A stretch of 19,570 nt of DNA from Pavlovales sp. CCMP2436 (GCA_026770615.1 MU631476.1:226631-246200), one strand, 5' to 3'. Positions 1 to 8,805 are shown, numbered from the stretch's first letter. Numbers and translations: made by a program. Notes: a model not told the origin generated them from the sequence alone.

Positions 1-402
1 CAGCCGCCAGGGCGCGCTCCGCTGCCCGGCGGGCTGACCGGCCCGCGCGTGCACCCATGCCGCCCACGTGGGGCTTACCACCCACCGCCGCCCCGCGGCG
101 CTTGCCACCCGCCGCCCGCCGCTGCTGCGGCGCGATGGCAACGCGAGCGTTAAGCACGAACATCACGCGCCCCTCGCTCACGAACCACGGCACGATCTCG
201 AAGTCGGCGCCATCGGGTAGCACCTTCGCCAGATGTGCGCACAGACCAATTAACCTCGCCATCCAATCGTCGCCCACCGCAGCCACTCCGCACGCGCCCG
301 AGTTCCACTCCCGTGGCGCGCGCTCCTCGACATACCGCCCAACGGCGTACGCCCAGCCAAACGGCCCATACCGCGGCTTCACCTGCACGCCTAATTTAAC
401 AA
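1..402 (-). CDS. Partial unrecognised protein, 3' end outside window
   Basis: One minus-strand frame stays open from an in-frame TAG near 403 to the window edge, about 130 codons. The first part looks genuinely coding and aromatic-rich (for example YGPFGWAYAVGRYVEERAP, then WNSGACGVAAVGDDWMARL and FEIVPWFVSEGRVMFVLNARV). The part nearest the edge turns Arg/Ala/Gly-rich and may be a disordered tail or may read into an intron: a GGTAAG donor-like site lies near 75. No ATG sits at the beginning of the open frame; the first in-frame Met is inside the WMARL stretch. The 5' end is therefore probably an exon joined at an AG acceptor near 390-395, or the gene is truncated. It is divergent from the F-box-like gene to its right. 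I do not recognise the family. Confidence 0.4.
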
Positions 403-480
403 ACTAACTAACTATCTTGCTTTCGTCAACGTTAGTTTGCTTTCGTCAACATTCACGTTGGTGAGCTTCCGTCAAAGCTC
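402..480. repeat. Short direct repeats in a divergent intergenic region
   Basis: TTGCTTTCGTCAAC occurs at 417-430 and again at 437-450, a 20-bp period, with a degenerate third copy (GCTTCCGTCAAA) near 465-476. A run of ACTA/AACTA units precedes them at 402-413. They lie between a minus-strand partial gene and the plus-strand F-box-like gene, so they could belong to a shared promoter. This placement is the only support for a regulatory role. Confidence 0.35.
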
Positions 481-649
481 AGTTCGGCCTCGTGAACCAG
501 CGTGCAAGCTCCCGCAGATCGCGGAGCTCGCCGTCTCTCGCCTCTCGCCAGCTCGCTCCGCCTCCATCTTCCTAACTCAAACGACCGAGTGACAACCTGT
601 GCGAGCTCAAGCGCACCGGGCTGGGTCTGCCCCCGGTGACAGCGAAGGC

Positions 650-2086
650 ATGGTGCCCACCTCGTCCGTCGCCGTGCAGACGGAGTGGTCCTTCCCGCCG
701 CTGGCGCACATAGACCCGCCGGCCACCCCGATCGCGCAAATGGGGGCAGGGGGGCCGCTACGCGTGGCGCTCAGCGGCGGCAGCGGCACGAAGCGGCCGC
801 TCAACGGCTGCGATGCGACCGTCGTCGAGGGCTCTCACCGTGCGGGCTGGGCAAGCGTCGTGGTGCGGGGCGAGACGCACGCTTGGCGCTCGCACGCTTG
901 GCATGCCCTGGGGCCGGTCGTCGGGCAGCCGGACTACGGCGGGCCCACGCTGCCCGACGAGCTGCTCACGCTCATCGCGCTCTTCGTGGAGGACCCGGCG
1001 ACGAAGGCGGCCCTAGCGCAGACCTGCCGCGTCGCTCGAGAGGCGCTCGCAGCCCGCGGCTGGCCCGAGATCGATCTGCGTTACGGCCGCGCCGACAGCT
1101 TGGGCCTAATTCTGCGCCTAGGCCTTACTCTCGCCCGGCCGCGATCGCTCAAAATGGATTGCGGTCTGAACGAGACGGGCCTGCTTGGCTGGATCGCGGA
1201 GCGTTGCGATCTATCCGCCCTCGAGCGCCTCGAGGTCCGCATTTCCGGTGGCTTATTGCACACGATCTCAAACGGCCCGATCGCAACCTCGCACTCGCAG
1301 GGCCTTGGGCTAGTCCTCTCGAGGTTGAGCCCGGCTTATCACAGCTCGATGCGCGCGCAGTTTATGACGGCCTCCCCTCTCGCCGGCTTCTTCTCCCGCA
1401 GCCCGCTCCTCTGCCTCCTAGGGTGGCCGCTCCTCTGCCCAGCCGACTTGCGTGCGCTCGAGCTCAAGCCCCGCCTGCACCGCCTCACCCTCAGAATTGG
1501 TGCGCGGTGGAGCGGTGAGTCGGAGTGTGCGGACCCACGCAAGGAACTCCAGGATGTGCTCTCTCGATTGCCACTGCTCGAGGAGCTTTCGATCGAGATG
1601 TCTTGGTGCGAATGGCCGTGCGATCTCCGCTTCACCTCGCAGTCTTTAAGGCTATTAGACCTGCGCGGTATGGGCAAGTCCTGCCAAGTGAGTTACCTGG
1701 CCTGCCCCGCTCTCGAGGAGGTGAGAACACTCTATCGGGGGTCTTACGAAGGTGGGATTCTGCCTCTGGCGCGCAAAGGCAATGGCTTCCGCGTAATCAA
1801 TACCCACGGTGGGCTGCCTGCCACCTTCAGCGCGTTTGGCGCGCACGGCAGCCTCCCATCGCACACGCGCCACGGCAGCCTCCCAGTGGACCTTCCGGAA
1901 AAGTGCCGAGTGATGATCTATCTTGAGGATTGGCGTTGCGGCCGTTCCGATCTGCCAGCGCCAGCGGAGTTTTGCCAGCGCCGGGACGATGACGGCAGCT
2001 GGTCGTGGCAGATGCAAGCTGCAGGTGCATTGCCATTCGATTTCGACGACGATGAATCCGAATCCGCATCGGACGACGCGGATTGA
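650..2086 (+). CDS. F-box-like protein, 478 aa
   Basis: The frame opens earlier (GTG at 599), but the first ATG is at 650, which I take as the start. At residues ~101-145 the sequence LPDELLTLIALFVEDP, followed by a Cys-Arg-x-Ala-Arg helix, has the shape of an F-box: Leu-Pro start, two amphipathic helices, then a Trp-Pro segment. The middle has Leu-rich segments (LRALELKPRLHRLTLRI, LEELSIEM, SLRLLDLRGMG) that resemble irregular leucine-rich repeats. The protein ends in an acidic Asp/Glu/Ser tail. F-box proteins normally dock to Skp1 and select ubiquitylation substrates; that role is inferred from the family and no substrate can be named. A decayed relative lies immediately downstream. No intron is required. 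Codon use is GC-rich like the host genes here. Confidence 0.6.
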   Translation: MVPTSSVAVQTEWSFPPLAHIDPPATPIAQMGAGGPLRVALSGGSGTKRPLNGCDATVVEGSHRAGWASVVVRGETHAWRSHAWHALGPVVGQPDYGGPTLPDELLTLIALFVEDPATKAALAQTCRVAREALAARGWPEIDLRYGRADSLGLILRLGLTLARPRSLKMDCGLNETGLLGWIAERCDLSALERLEVRISGGLLHTISNGPIATSHSQGLGLVLSRLSPAYHSSMRAQFMTASPLAGFFSRSPLLCLLGWPLLCPADLRALELKPRLHRLTLRIGARWSGESECADPRKELQDVLSRLPLLEELSIEMSWCEWPCDLRFTSQSLRLLDLRGMGKSCQVSYLACPALEEVRTLYRGSYEGGILPLARKGNGFRVINTHGGLPATFSAFGAHGSLPSHTRHGSLPVDLPEKCRVMIYLEDWRCGRSDLPAPAEFCQRRDDDGSWSWQMQAAGALPFDFDDDESESASDDAD

Positions 2087-2199
2087 CTAGCAGTCGGATA
2101 CCACTTACCAGTCGTATTAACTATTTAAAATTGCCATACATAGAACACGCAAGCCCATAACTAATACCTACCTAGAAACGAAATTGGGCCCGCAAACTG

Positions 2200-2354
2200 C
2201 CGGCTCTTAGAAAGCCCCGCAGGGCCCCCGGGGGCCCCGCCGGAGGCGCCTATGTGACTAACATATAACTAACTTGTCACATAGCCCGGGGGCCCACGGG
2301 GCCCCACGGGGGCCACGGATAATCCCCGTACGTTACGCCTTTTCTAAGAGCCGG
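2200..2354. mobile_element. MITE copy 1, 155 bp, 8-bp TSD
   Basis: The element begins CCGGCTCTTAGAAA and ends with its perfect 14-bp inverse. It is flanked by a perfect 8-bp direct duplication, GCAAACTG at 2192-2199 and 2355-2362. An inner perfect inverted pair, CTATGTGAC (2250-2258) and GTCACATAG (2276-2284), plus G/C-rich arms would let the whole element fold into a hairpin. It has no coding capacity. An 8-bp duplication is typical of hAT and P-element superfamilies. The element interrupts the decayed F-box-like copy. Confidence 0.9.
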
Positions 2355-2362
2355 GCAAACTG

Positions 2363-2693
2363 TCACTGCCGGGATGAGGACAGAGCACTTAGCTCGTGGG
2401 GCCTCGGACTACATAGTGCTCTTGAGGTGAGCCCGGACTATCACAGCGCCGCCGGTCCGGATCTTCGCCCGCCGGCAGCCCGAATCTTTGATTGGTGCAA
2501 TAATATGTACTACGCAGCCGACTTGCATGCGCTCGAGCTCCTCCCCCGCCTGCGCAGCCTCACCCTCAGAATGGGTCATATCCCTGGTAAGCGGTGGAGC
2601 GGTGAGTGTGCGGATCCAAGCAAGGAGGTCCACGATGTGCTCTTCATCACGATATGCTCTCTCGAGGAGCTCTCGATCAAGGTGGACCAATGA
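2363..2693 (+). pseudogene. Decayed duplicate of the F-box-like gene
   Basis: The translated stretch from about 2430 to 2693 parallels residues of the upstream gene encoded near 1330-1605: SPDYHS versus SPAYHS, then ADLHALELLPRLRSLTLRMG versus ADLRALELKPRLHRLTLRIG, KRWSGECADPSKEVHDVL versus ARWSGESECADPRKELQDVL, and LEELSIKV versus LEELSIEM. A stop follows at 2693. The F-box end is missing and MITE copy 1 sits at the left edge of the homology. A further open stretch in another frame to about 2931 ends FLLNLQYPWR and may be a frameshifted C-terminal remnant, but I cannot align it. A functional short gene is unlikely. Confidence 0.65.
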
Positions 2694-2935
2694 GCATGCG
2701 GATGGTCGCGGACTACTAATACCTTATCGGGCTAAGGTCCCTAGATTTCGGCGGTTATCCGGGTCCGGGACCATTTTTTTTCATTCTTTTTCGAACCCCA
2801 ATGCTGTCAGTTTTCACGTGCGGCACCGATTTGAACGTGCGTTTGACAGCGAGCTGGACGAGCTCGCATGGCTGACCAAGGCGAACTGCAAGCCACAGTT
2901 CCTTCTGAACTTGCAGTATCCGTGGCGGTAAATAA

Positions 2936-3202
2936 GACCGAAGAGCTCGACAACCACAGGACTACTGAACCGTTAGCGAATAGCGGTTACGGCGGTCATA
3001 AATTCCGATTCTGACAACAGTCCAGGCCGACGGAAGGGGACTGGGAAGGCCCCACCCACCAGTTGGCACATACGTAGCCACGCCATTTGAGATTTACTGC
3101 TATTCTATTCCGAATCTGATCCTGAGACCTGAATAGGAGTATCAACTGCCTAGGTTCGTATGAACTGGGGGCTCCGAGCCCGCCCCCAGTCCCCGCGCCT
3201 GC
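2936..3202. other. Intergenic, no gene seen
   Basis: No coding frame with recognisable content. An imperfect palindrome of the form CTGGGGGC...GCCCCCAG lies at 3165-3189, just before MITE copy 2. Confidence 0.5.
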
Positions 3203-3356
3203 CCGGCTCTTAGAAAGCCCCGCAGGGCCCCCGGGGGCCCCGCCGGAGGCGCCTATGTGACTAACATATAACTAACTTGTCACATAGCCCGGGGCCCCAC
3301 GGGCCCCACGGGGGCCACGGATAATCCCCGTACGTTACGCCTTTTCTAAGAGCCGG
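3203..3356. mobile_element. MITE copy 2, 154 bp, 8-bp TSD
   Basis: This is almost identical to copy 1 and differs only in the G/C run of the right arm (one base shorter there). It has the same 14-bp terminal inverted repeats and the same inner 9-bp inverted pair. It is flanked by a different perfect 8-bp duplication, GCGCCTGC at 3195-3202 and 3357-3364, so it arose by an independent insertion and not by segmental duplication. The near-identity of the two copies suggests recent mobilisation. Confidence 0.9.
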
Positions 3357-3385
3357 GCGCCTGCGGCGAGCTTATTTCTTTCCTA

Positions 3386-3404
3386 CTGGGGGCTGCGCCC
3401 CCAG
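3386..3404. repeat. GC palindrome, 19 bp
   Basis: CTGGGGGCTGCGCCCCCAG is a perfect 8-bp stem with a 3-nt centre. A looser version (CTGGGGGCTCCGAGCCCGCCCCCAG broken by a longer centre) lies at 3165-3189 on the other side of MITE copy 2. No poly-T tract follows, so I do not call it a terminator. It may be a dispersed genomic hairpin repeat. Confidence 0.6.
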
Positions 3405-3857
3405 ACTCCCGCGCCCGCGACAAACGGTTCAGTGCAATGAGCGAGCACCGCCCTGCCTCTCGGCGATCGCTGAGTTTAGCGGCTCGGTCGGCGACTTAAG
3501 TTACTCAGCTAACAATCGGGAGGCCCTTTTTTTATTTGCGCCCATACACAAGGGCGGCTACTGCCTGTTATCTCCTTCCCGGAGTTCCCCCGGCCACGAT
3601 TCCCAATAATAACTACAAGGGGTCTCTTTTAGCCGGCCGGACAGGGCGACTCAATAATCCTCCTCTTTTAAAACTGAACGTTCTGAGCGCACAAGGATGG
3701 CAGACGTCATCGATGAGACGTACGGATGTGACACCCTTCACGACCACGAAGCCAAGGCCCCGCCTGTGTGGCGTACGTTCGATGCATCAGCTTGTCGGTG
3801 ATACGCCTCGCCGACAAGCTAGCCCCAAAATACGCTGGCACCTGCAGGCTGCAGAGC
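3405..3857. other. Intergenic, no gene seen
   Basis: No coding frame with family-like content. The open frames across it are antisense to the 3' exon of the FKBP gene or lack structure. A T run (TTTTTTTA) lies near 3527-3535. Confidence 0.45.
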
Positions 3858-4684
3858 TCAGATGGAAAGCTCAAAGAACTCGAGGATCGTTTGGCCGGGG
3901 GGCTCTGTGGACCGGTCGTTGGGATACCACCGTCTGTCGACGGAGCCGAATGCGGTGAGCGGTTCAGGCACGAAGTACTTGGTGTTGTTGCTGCCCTCTG
4001 TCATCTTGTCCCTGAACGCGTCGTACACAACCCTGCACACAATAAAAACAGTAAAAACAATGTGAAGCAATAGGGTGCGGATACCTGCGCGCATGAGCTG
4101 AGAAACGCGCGTGGACAGTGAGCCGTGCGAGGGGGCAACGGTGCCGGGGGAGCCGCGCACCGGTCAATGGCCACGTCGTAGACGAGTGGCCCGGCCGGGG
4201 GGGGCACGGGTCCCCAGTTGATGGATGGGGCACGCTGCCATGTGAGGCGCAGCGTCGACTTGACGCACTGCTTCGTGAGCGCCTCGTCGAAGCCGGGCAG
4301 GTAGAAGGCGCCGAGCTGGAAGACCAGCGGCGTGGTCGCGTAGCGGTCGTCCACGACAATTTCGCCAACCTTGCCAACGTAGCGCACGCTCACAAAGTCG
4401 TCCTTAATGGTGCGCGCTTGGCAGACCTGTATGCACGGGGCGCAGCTGGGCGTGAGCTGGCTGCACAACGGCGCTGGCGAGCACCACGGAGGCAAGCGCG
4501 TGAATGTGTTTGCGTACAGTGGGGGCTGTCAACAACTCGACCCGAGGGCCGCCGCCGAAGAGGCCCGCAGCGCCGGCTGGCGAAGTCTGCGCAGCCCATA
4601 GCCCGCCAGCGGTGACCAGCAGACCTCGCCGGGATACGGACGCGTGCGCGGCACTACGCGCGCTCGACGTGCAGGACAATGCAG
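3858..4684 (-). CDS. FKBP-type peptidyl-prolyl isomerase-like protein, probably thylakoid lumen; at least 3 exons, 5' end unresolved
   Basis: Exons on the minus strand are about 4684-4542, 4426-4161 and 4032-3858. The last intron (4160-4033, GTGCGC...GTGCAG, 128 bp) joins ...DVAIDR to VVYDAFRDKMTEG in frame, and the protein ends FFELSI at a TGA. The middle exon carries the FKBP fold signature: DFVSVRYVGK, LVFQLG, LPGFDEAL, then PPAGPLVYDVAI. The first exon has a twin-arginine hydrophobic signal, SRRGLLVTAGGLWAAQ then an AGA-type cleavage site, typical of Tat import into the thylakoid lumen. Its junction to the FKBP exon fits a 115-bp intron (4541-4427) in phase, but the GTCGAG donor is weak. 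Several active-site aromatics of FKBP12 (the Phe/Asp pair, Trp59, Tyr82) are not evident, as in many lumenal FKBPs that act in photosystem assembly more than catalysis. No ATG lies in the signal-peptide frame close by, so a further 5' exon is likely; an ATG at 4768 is one candidate. Confidence 0.75.
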
Positions 4685-4784
4685 GGCCCGATTGCAGTCC
4701 ACGCACGACACACCAGTTCAGCACAAGCAGCGCAGCGCAACGACGCTCTTCTCGCGTAGGGCGGCCATCGTTGCAATAACAGTA

Positions 4785-4806
4785 ACTAACTCGACTCGAC
4801 TCGACT
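4785..4806. repeat. Short TCGAC tandem repeat
   Basis: Three consecutive copies of ACTCG/TCGAC units (CTCGACTCGACTCGACTT) sit upstream of the FKBP gene on its promoter side. Probably simple-sequence variation. Confidence 0.5.
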
Positions 4807-4833
4807 TCGCGGATTTGCTGGGATGTACGGCGA

Positions 4834-5050
4834 ACGTAGGCGGCTGGTGGGACGAGGGCGACAGCGGCACGAGGACGACGGCGGCGGCGAAGAGGAGTTG
4901 GAGTGGACCTGGGCGCGTTCGGCAACTCAACGATGTAATTTTTGAAAGTGATGGCCCTACAGCTGATAATGGATGCAGCTGGAGGTATCTGCTGGCACGG
5001 CGGGTTCACTCCTCGGAGTGACGTCGTTATGAACCGACGACGATAAGGGG
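4834..5050. repeat. Diverged ~215-bp repeat, copy 1
   Basis: Shares order and blocks with 5476-5694: an ACGT-GGCGG...GGGACGAGGGCGACAGCGGCAC start, GGCAACTCAACGATGT in the middle and TGACGTCGTTATGAACC near the end. The copies have diverged by substitutions and indels. It lies upstream of the FKBP gene (minus strand) and may contain its 5' untranslated region or promoter. Confidence 0.7.
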
Positions 5051-5475
5051 TCTCAAGCGGAATAAGTTATATTACTACCAGTGCGGGGAGTACTAAATTC
5101 ATCGTTATCTACCGCGCCGAGCCACTGAACGGCCTCTCGCCATATAGCGCAAACGGTAACGGGTGGACAGCCCGGCCTAGAGCTAGCGTAAAATCCTTAA
5201 CTGAGCTTATCACGGAGTCACATAACGGAGAAAGGAATATATGCGTAATCTCAATCGATGAAAGGAAGACACACTTTGAAGCAACAGATGACAGTCTGGC
5301 CCACGGATAATAAGCAAGCAATAAAGTCTGACGAAACTAAATCAGTGGGGGAAGGGGAGAGCAGTTAGAGTGAGAGTGAGGGTGTGGTTGTGGTGGTATC
5401 ACTATGGGGACGATGATGGCAGCGGCAGTCGCAGCAGATCGAGAGAAGGAGACGGCAAGCTGTGGTGTAAGTCAA
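5051..5475. other. Intergenic, no gene seen
   Basis: A moderately AT-rich spacer between the two repeat copies. It holds a purine-rich G/A stretch near 5345-5398 (GTGGGGGAAGGGGAGAG and onward). No coding signal recognised. Confidence 0.5.
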
Positions 5476-5694
5476 ACGTGGGCGGTTGGGACGAGGGCGA
5501 CAGCGGCACATGGAAGGCGACGGCGGCGGCGACAATGTAGCAAGGACATCGGCGTGTCCGGCAACTCAACGATGTGACTTATTTCAGTGGTGGTCAGGCA
5601 GCAGAGGCGCAGCTGAAGACCTGCTGGAACGGCGGATTCACTTGCAAAAGTGACGTCGTTATGAACCAACGACGACAAGAGGACATTGCCGTTG
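5476..5694. repeat. Diverged ~215-bp repeat, copy 2
   Basis: Second copy of the repeat at 4834-5050, in the same orientation, with the identical 17-mer TGACGTCGTTATGAACC (5651-5667). The minus-strand translations of both copies share VELP...P then an Arg run then AAVALVP, but the open frames in them are short and I regard the similarity as DNA-level duplication. Confidence 0.7.
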
Positions 5695-6042
5695 CCTCTT
5701 GTACAGGTACCCGCAACGGCAACGTACCCTCCAAGGCTCAGCTCTGGAGCATGAAATAGTGACCAATGGCGGCAATGTGTAAATATCAGCTGGTAAATAT
5801 CTATATAAACGTCCGGCCCCGCAAATGGTCTCCCAGTCTCCCAGTGGTGCAGCAACAACACACTGATAAGCCTAGGACTGTTCCCGAGCACACGGATAGC
5901 GTCATCATCCCATCGTCGTCATCTGCTATTATTACGTCGTCTGAGATTATAGCCCCCCCCCCCTGATTGCCGGAGTTGTTTACTTCTGTAGGTATAGTTC
6001 GACTCGTGTTACCTCAGAGTGTGTAATCTTTGCATTATGTAA

Positions 6043-6058
6043 TGGTATATATATATAG
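6043..6058 (+). promoter_or_regulatory. TATA-like (TA)n element
   Basis: GGTATATATATATAGCGG precedes a stretch with several splice-like signals on the plus strand. It could be a TATA box for the putative gene below or only a short dinucleotide run. Confidence 0.25.
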
Positions 6059-6134
6059 CGGCTCGGCATGGTTCAACAGGTGTTGGTCACTCACTGACTT
6101 GGTCGACGTCAGACGTTAGTCCTGGCAGCAGGGA

Positions 6135-7030
6135 TGGTGGTGGTAGAGGTGAGGTTGGTGGTGAACTCGTAGCAATTGCCACAGGTTCCCCCCCCTTTCC
6201 CCCCCCACACACACAACGCTCACGTCCATTTAGGTGCGTGTGCCCTGTCCGTCGCGGCCACCGCGGCCGAGGCGTGCGCCCCGGTCGGCATTGTGGCTGC
6301 GCCAGTTGTCGTCACGGTACGCGCCGTCCGCGTGCGCAGGGGCGTCCTGATGACACATACTTTTCTGCCTTGTCCACCACGCAATGCCGTGAGCAACTCA
6401 TGGAGAGTCTTATACTGCCGTCCGTTGTTCTGCCGTCCGTTCTTGTGCGGCAGTTCCAAGTGCATGGTACGTACCCGAGCTATTGAATACTCAGTATTCT
6501 GAACATTATTGAGCCCTCCACCGTGTGATTCTTGCCCCTCGTGGACAAGGATCACACCGTGGGATACAGGCTATCGGAGGTTATTTGTCTGTTTTTTGTC
6601 CTACAGGTGCGGCACGGGCACAGGCGAGCTGAATTTTGAGACGAGCGAGATGCAGCAGCGGCCGGTCAGCGCGTCAGTCAGAGAGTCGTCGACTGTCGTG
6701 TGTCTGATCAGCCTTAGCGGTGGGGACGGTATCCGTGTGCTCTGCAAAGGTCCCTTGATCCGAGTGTTTTCTCGACACTTGCTTGGGTCCGGTGGAGACC
6801 TGTCAGGAAACGGACGTATTTCTAGATATTTACACATAATAGAATTGAATAGAATCCGCCTCAGTGTTCTATAACCTGTAGTTCCCATCGGGCCATTTCA
6901 TTTTCAATTTGTAATTGTCAGGTTTCAGGATGGCCCTCCAAGTCCAGTGTCAACTACACGCCCGGCCGGCACACGCCGTACGGCCACGTGGGTGCGTCAC
7001 TGTCAGTGTGCCTGTGGCACGTAGGAATAA
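6135..7030 (+). other. Possible small-exon gene, structure uncertain
   Basis: I see splice-like signals but no recognisable protein. ATGGTGGTGGTAGAG followed by GTGAGG begins at 6135. A pyrimidine/AC-rich tract ending TCCATTTAG at about 6231 precedes a GC-rich block (6232-6320) that ends at a GGTACGCG donor-like site. GCATG followed by GTACGT is near 6465. A strong acceptor, CTGTTTTTTGTCCTACAG, ends at 6606 and opens a frame to 6874 beginning CGTGTGELNFETSEMQQRP. A further AG-bounded GC-rich block at about 6930-7030 encodes WPSKSSVNYTPGRHTPYGH in one frame. I could not join these into one consistent protein, so this may be a gene with small exons or a decayed one. Confidence 0.2.
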
Positions 7031-7216
7031 TGCGTGCCGTAACACCGCTCGCTAGATTTGGCGTGCTGCTAAGGATGAAATGATTGAATCATATTACGCC
7101 ATGGCTACGTATTATATTTATGATAGGGATTCAAGCTGGCGTCTGATTGTTCTGAATGTTACATACAATTCATGGTTTGATCAGTAATTGCCTTTGATGA
7201 ATGGGCGGGGCCGCGC

Positions 7217-8080
7217 CTAGGAGGCTGTGCGCGCGGCCTGCGCCTTGGGCGGGTCGAGCCAGTTGGCGCCGTAAGGGAGCGCAGCGTTCTGGACCGCCTG
7301 CACGCCGAGAAAGCCAACTGATGTGGACATGCCGGCACGCACCATGCCCTCCATGTCGGTCATGCCACTCTCGACGCCAAAGAATGGCCTGAGCACGTTT
7401 TCGGCGCCGAACGAAATGTCTGTGCCGACAAAGATGCCCGTCGCGCCGCCGATCGAGACTGAGAGCATTGCGTCTGCGTATCGGTTGGACGAGTCGCCCG
7501 GGGCGAGTCCGAGCGGCGCGTAGAGCGTGCGACCGAGCCGAAGGCCACCGAAGAAGGCGAGTCCGGTCGCGGCGCCGGTGGCGACGGCGGCGGGGGCGAA
7601 AGAGAGGCCCATGCCGTCGTGCAGCAGGTTGACGACTGGTTGCCAGGCCGTGCCCGAGCAGAAGGCTGCAGTCGCAAGCCAGAGGCCGGTCGAGAGATCC
7701 AACGAGAGATTGCTCTTTCTGCCGAGCGCCGACTTGGCGGCGGAGAAGAGCATGTGGCCCGTGAGAACGCCGGCAAAGTCACCCGCGCCCGTCATGAGGA
7801 AGAAGTTGACCGAGTCGGGGGCGCACTCCATCTGGCCCGCGAGCACTGACGCCCCCTGCCAGCCAAAGCCGGCGGGGAAGATCTTGCTCCCGATCACCTC
7901 GAGCGTCGTCCTGAGCCGAGGCATCGCCGGATAGCTCAGCGTCTCGGCCGAGGGCGGCTCGACGGCGGTGGAAAGGGGGCGAGCGGGCAGCGAGAGCGGG
8001 TACGCCACGCGCGCGAGCGACGGGTCGAGGACGAGGCGGCGCGGTCCGGGGAGTCTGGCGAGGCGGAGCGGCAACATCAT
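7217..8080 (-). CDS. Predicted mitochondrial membrane protein, 287 aa, function unknown
   Basis: A single uninterrupted minus-strand frame with ATG-ATG at its start and a TAG at 7217. The N-terminus (MMLPLRLARLPGPRRLVLDP, later LPARPLST) is rich in Arg, Leu and Pro and lacks acidic residues, as in mitochondrial presequences. After residue ~60 there are about four to five hydrophobic, Gly/Ala-rich segments (FFLMTGAGDFAGVLTGHMLF, LSTGLWLATAAFCSGTAW, AAVATGAATGLAFFGG, MLSVSIGGATGIFVG, TSVGFLGVQAVQNAAL). Small-residue spacing suggests tightly packed membrane helices. I cannot name the family with certainty; it resembles the class of conserved unknown proteins found in several algae and oomycetes. 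It could alternatively be plastid-targeted. No partner or pathway is implied by its neighbours. Confidence 0.7.
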   Translation of the reverse strand: MMLPLRLARLPGPRRLVLDPSLARVAYPLSLPARPLSTAVEPPSAETLSYPAMPRLRTTLEVIGSKIFPAGFGWQGASVLAGQMECAPDSVNFFLMTGAGDFAGVLTGHMLFSAAKSALGRKSNLSLDLSTGLWLATAAFCSGTAWQPVVNLLHDGMGLSFAPAAVATGAATGLAFFGGLRLGRTLYAPLGLAPGDSSNRYADAMLSVSIGGATGIFVGTDISFGAENVLRPFFGVESGMTDMEGMVRAGMSTSVGFLGVQAVQNAALPYGANWLDPPKAQAARTAS

Positions 8081-8199
8081 CTTGAACTTGTGTTGGTTGA
8101 CCGGATTCGCAAGTGCTGTTTGGCGGAGCGGAGAGGCGTTTGTCGTTTGGTCGTCATCAGCCTGAAGCGTTACCGTTTTTAAGACTTTTAGTATTCATA

Positions 8200-8475
8200 A
8201 AATCAGTATTCATAAAATTAAGAATATGTTCTGGAATATGTTGTTTAACTTGTTTTAAATTACTCCGTTCGAACCGTCGGGTCGGGAATCCAAGCGGGGG
8301 TTGCTCCCCCAAGCGAATTACCCAAGCGGGGGTTGCTCTAGACCCCTGAGGTTACAGCGCTGCCCATCAGATTAAAAGACCTATAAAATAACTCAGAATA
8401 TGACTGTTGTTTAACTGGTTTTAAATGTTCGCTCGAACCGCCTGGGATTGCTCTTGCTCTTGACCCGTGGGGTAA
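8200..8475. repeat. Two diverged direct repeat units
   Basis: A block beginning ATAAAATTAAGAATATG...TTGTTTAACTTGTTTTAAAT...CGAACCG (about 8212-8290) is repeated as ATAAAATAACTCAGAATATG...TTGTTTAACTGGTTTTAAAT...CGAACCG (about 8383-8445). Between them CAAGCGGGGGTTGCTC occurs twice (about 8292-8307 and 8322-8337). No coding content seen in 8166-8720. Confidence 0.6.
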
Positions 8476-8721
8476 AGAGCTACGCAGATTGTTGTGCCAT
8501 TTAGATGTACTTTTCCTCTTCAAGCATATGTAGCCGTAACACAGAACAGGGAGCTGCGCCAATCGGGAGCCAAGCGGGTTCTCCCAATTTTTCTTGGGCC
8601 ATGGGGTTTAGCTTAGCTCGTACAAAGGAGGATAAAAAGGGATAGGATCGCACTCGTCGGAAAAGAGCTGGTGCTGCGGATAAAATATAAATGAGCCTCG
8701 AGGTGTGTGTATGTAGAGTCC

Positions 8722-8805
8722 TGCACCAGGACAGTTTTGCTCTTCGGGCTCTTTGACGTCTGTCCTGAGGTCTTGTGAGTAAGAAAGGCGATGCGGGTCT
8801 TCAAA
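8722..8805. repeat. Hairpin-bearing direct repeat, copy A
   Basis: TGCACCAGGACAGTTTTG, a TCGGGCTCTTTG block, CTGTCCTGAGG and then GAAAGGCG...GGGTCT occur in the same order and spacing as in copy B at 9048-9123. The inverted half-sites CAGGACAG and CTGTCCTG form a stem around TCGGGCTCTTTG. Confidence 0.7.

Noticed and set aside
685..1518. A 277-codon open frame overlapping the F-box-like gene
   Set aside because: It is Arg/Ala/Pro-rich with no family pattern, as expected for an out-of-frame shadow in GC-rich DNA, whereas the 650-2086 frame has an F-box and a duplicated relative.
3386..3404. GC palindrome as a rho-independent terminator
   Set aside because: No T run follows and the context is eukaryotic.
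4118..4615. Plus-strand 165-codon frame
   Set aside because: It is antisense to the FKBP exons, which have clear fold motifs and in-phase introns.
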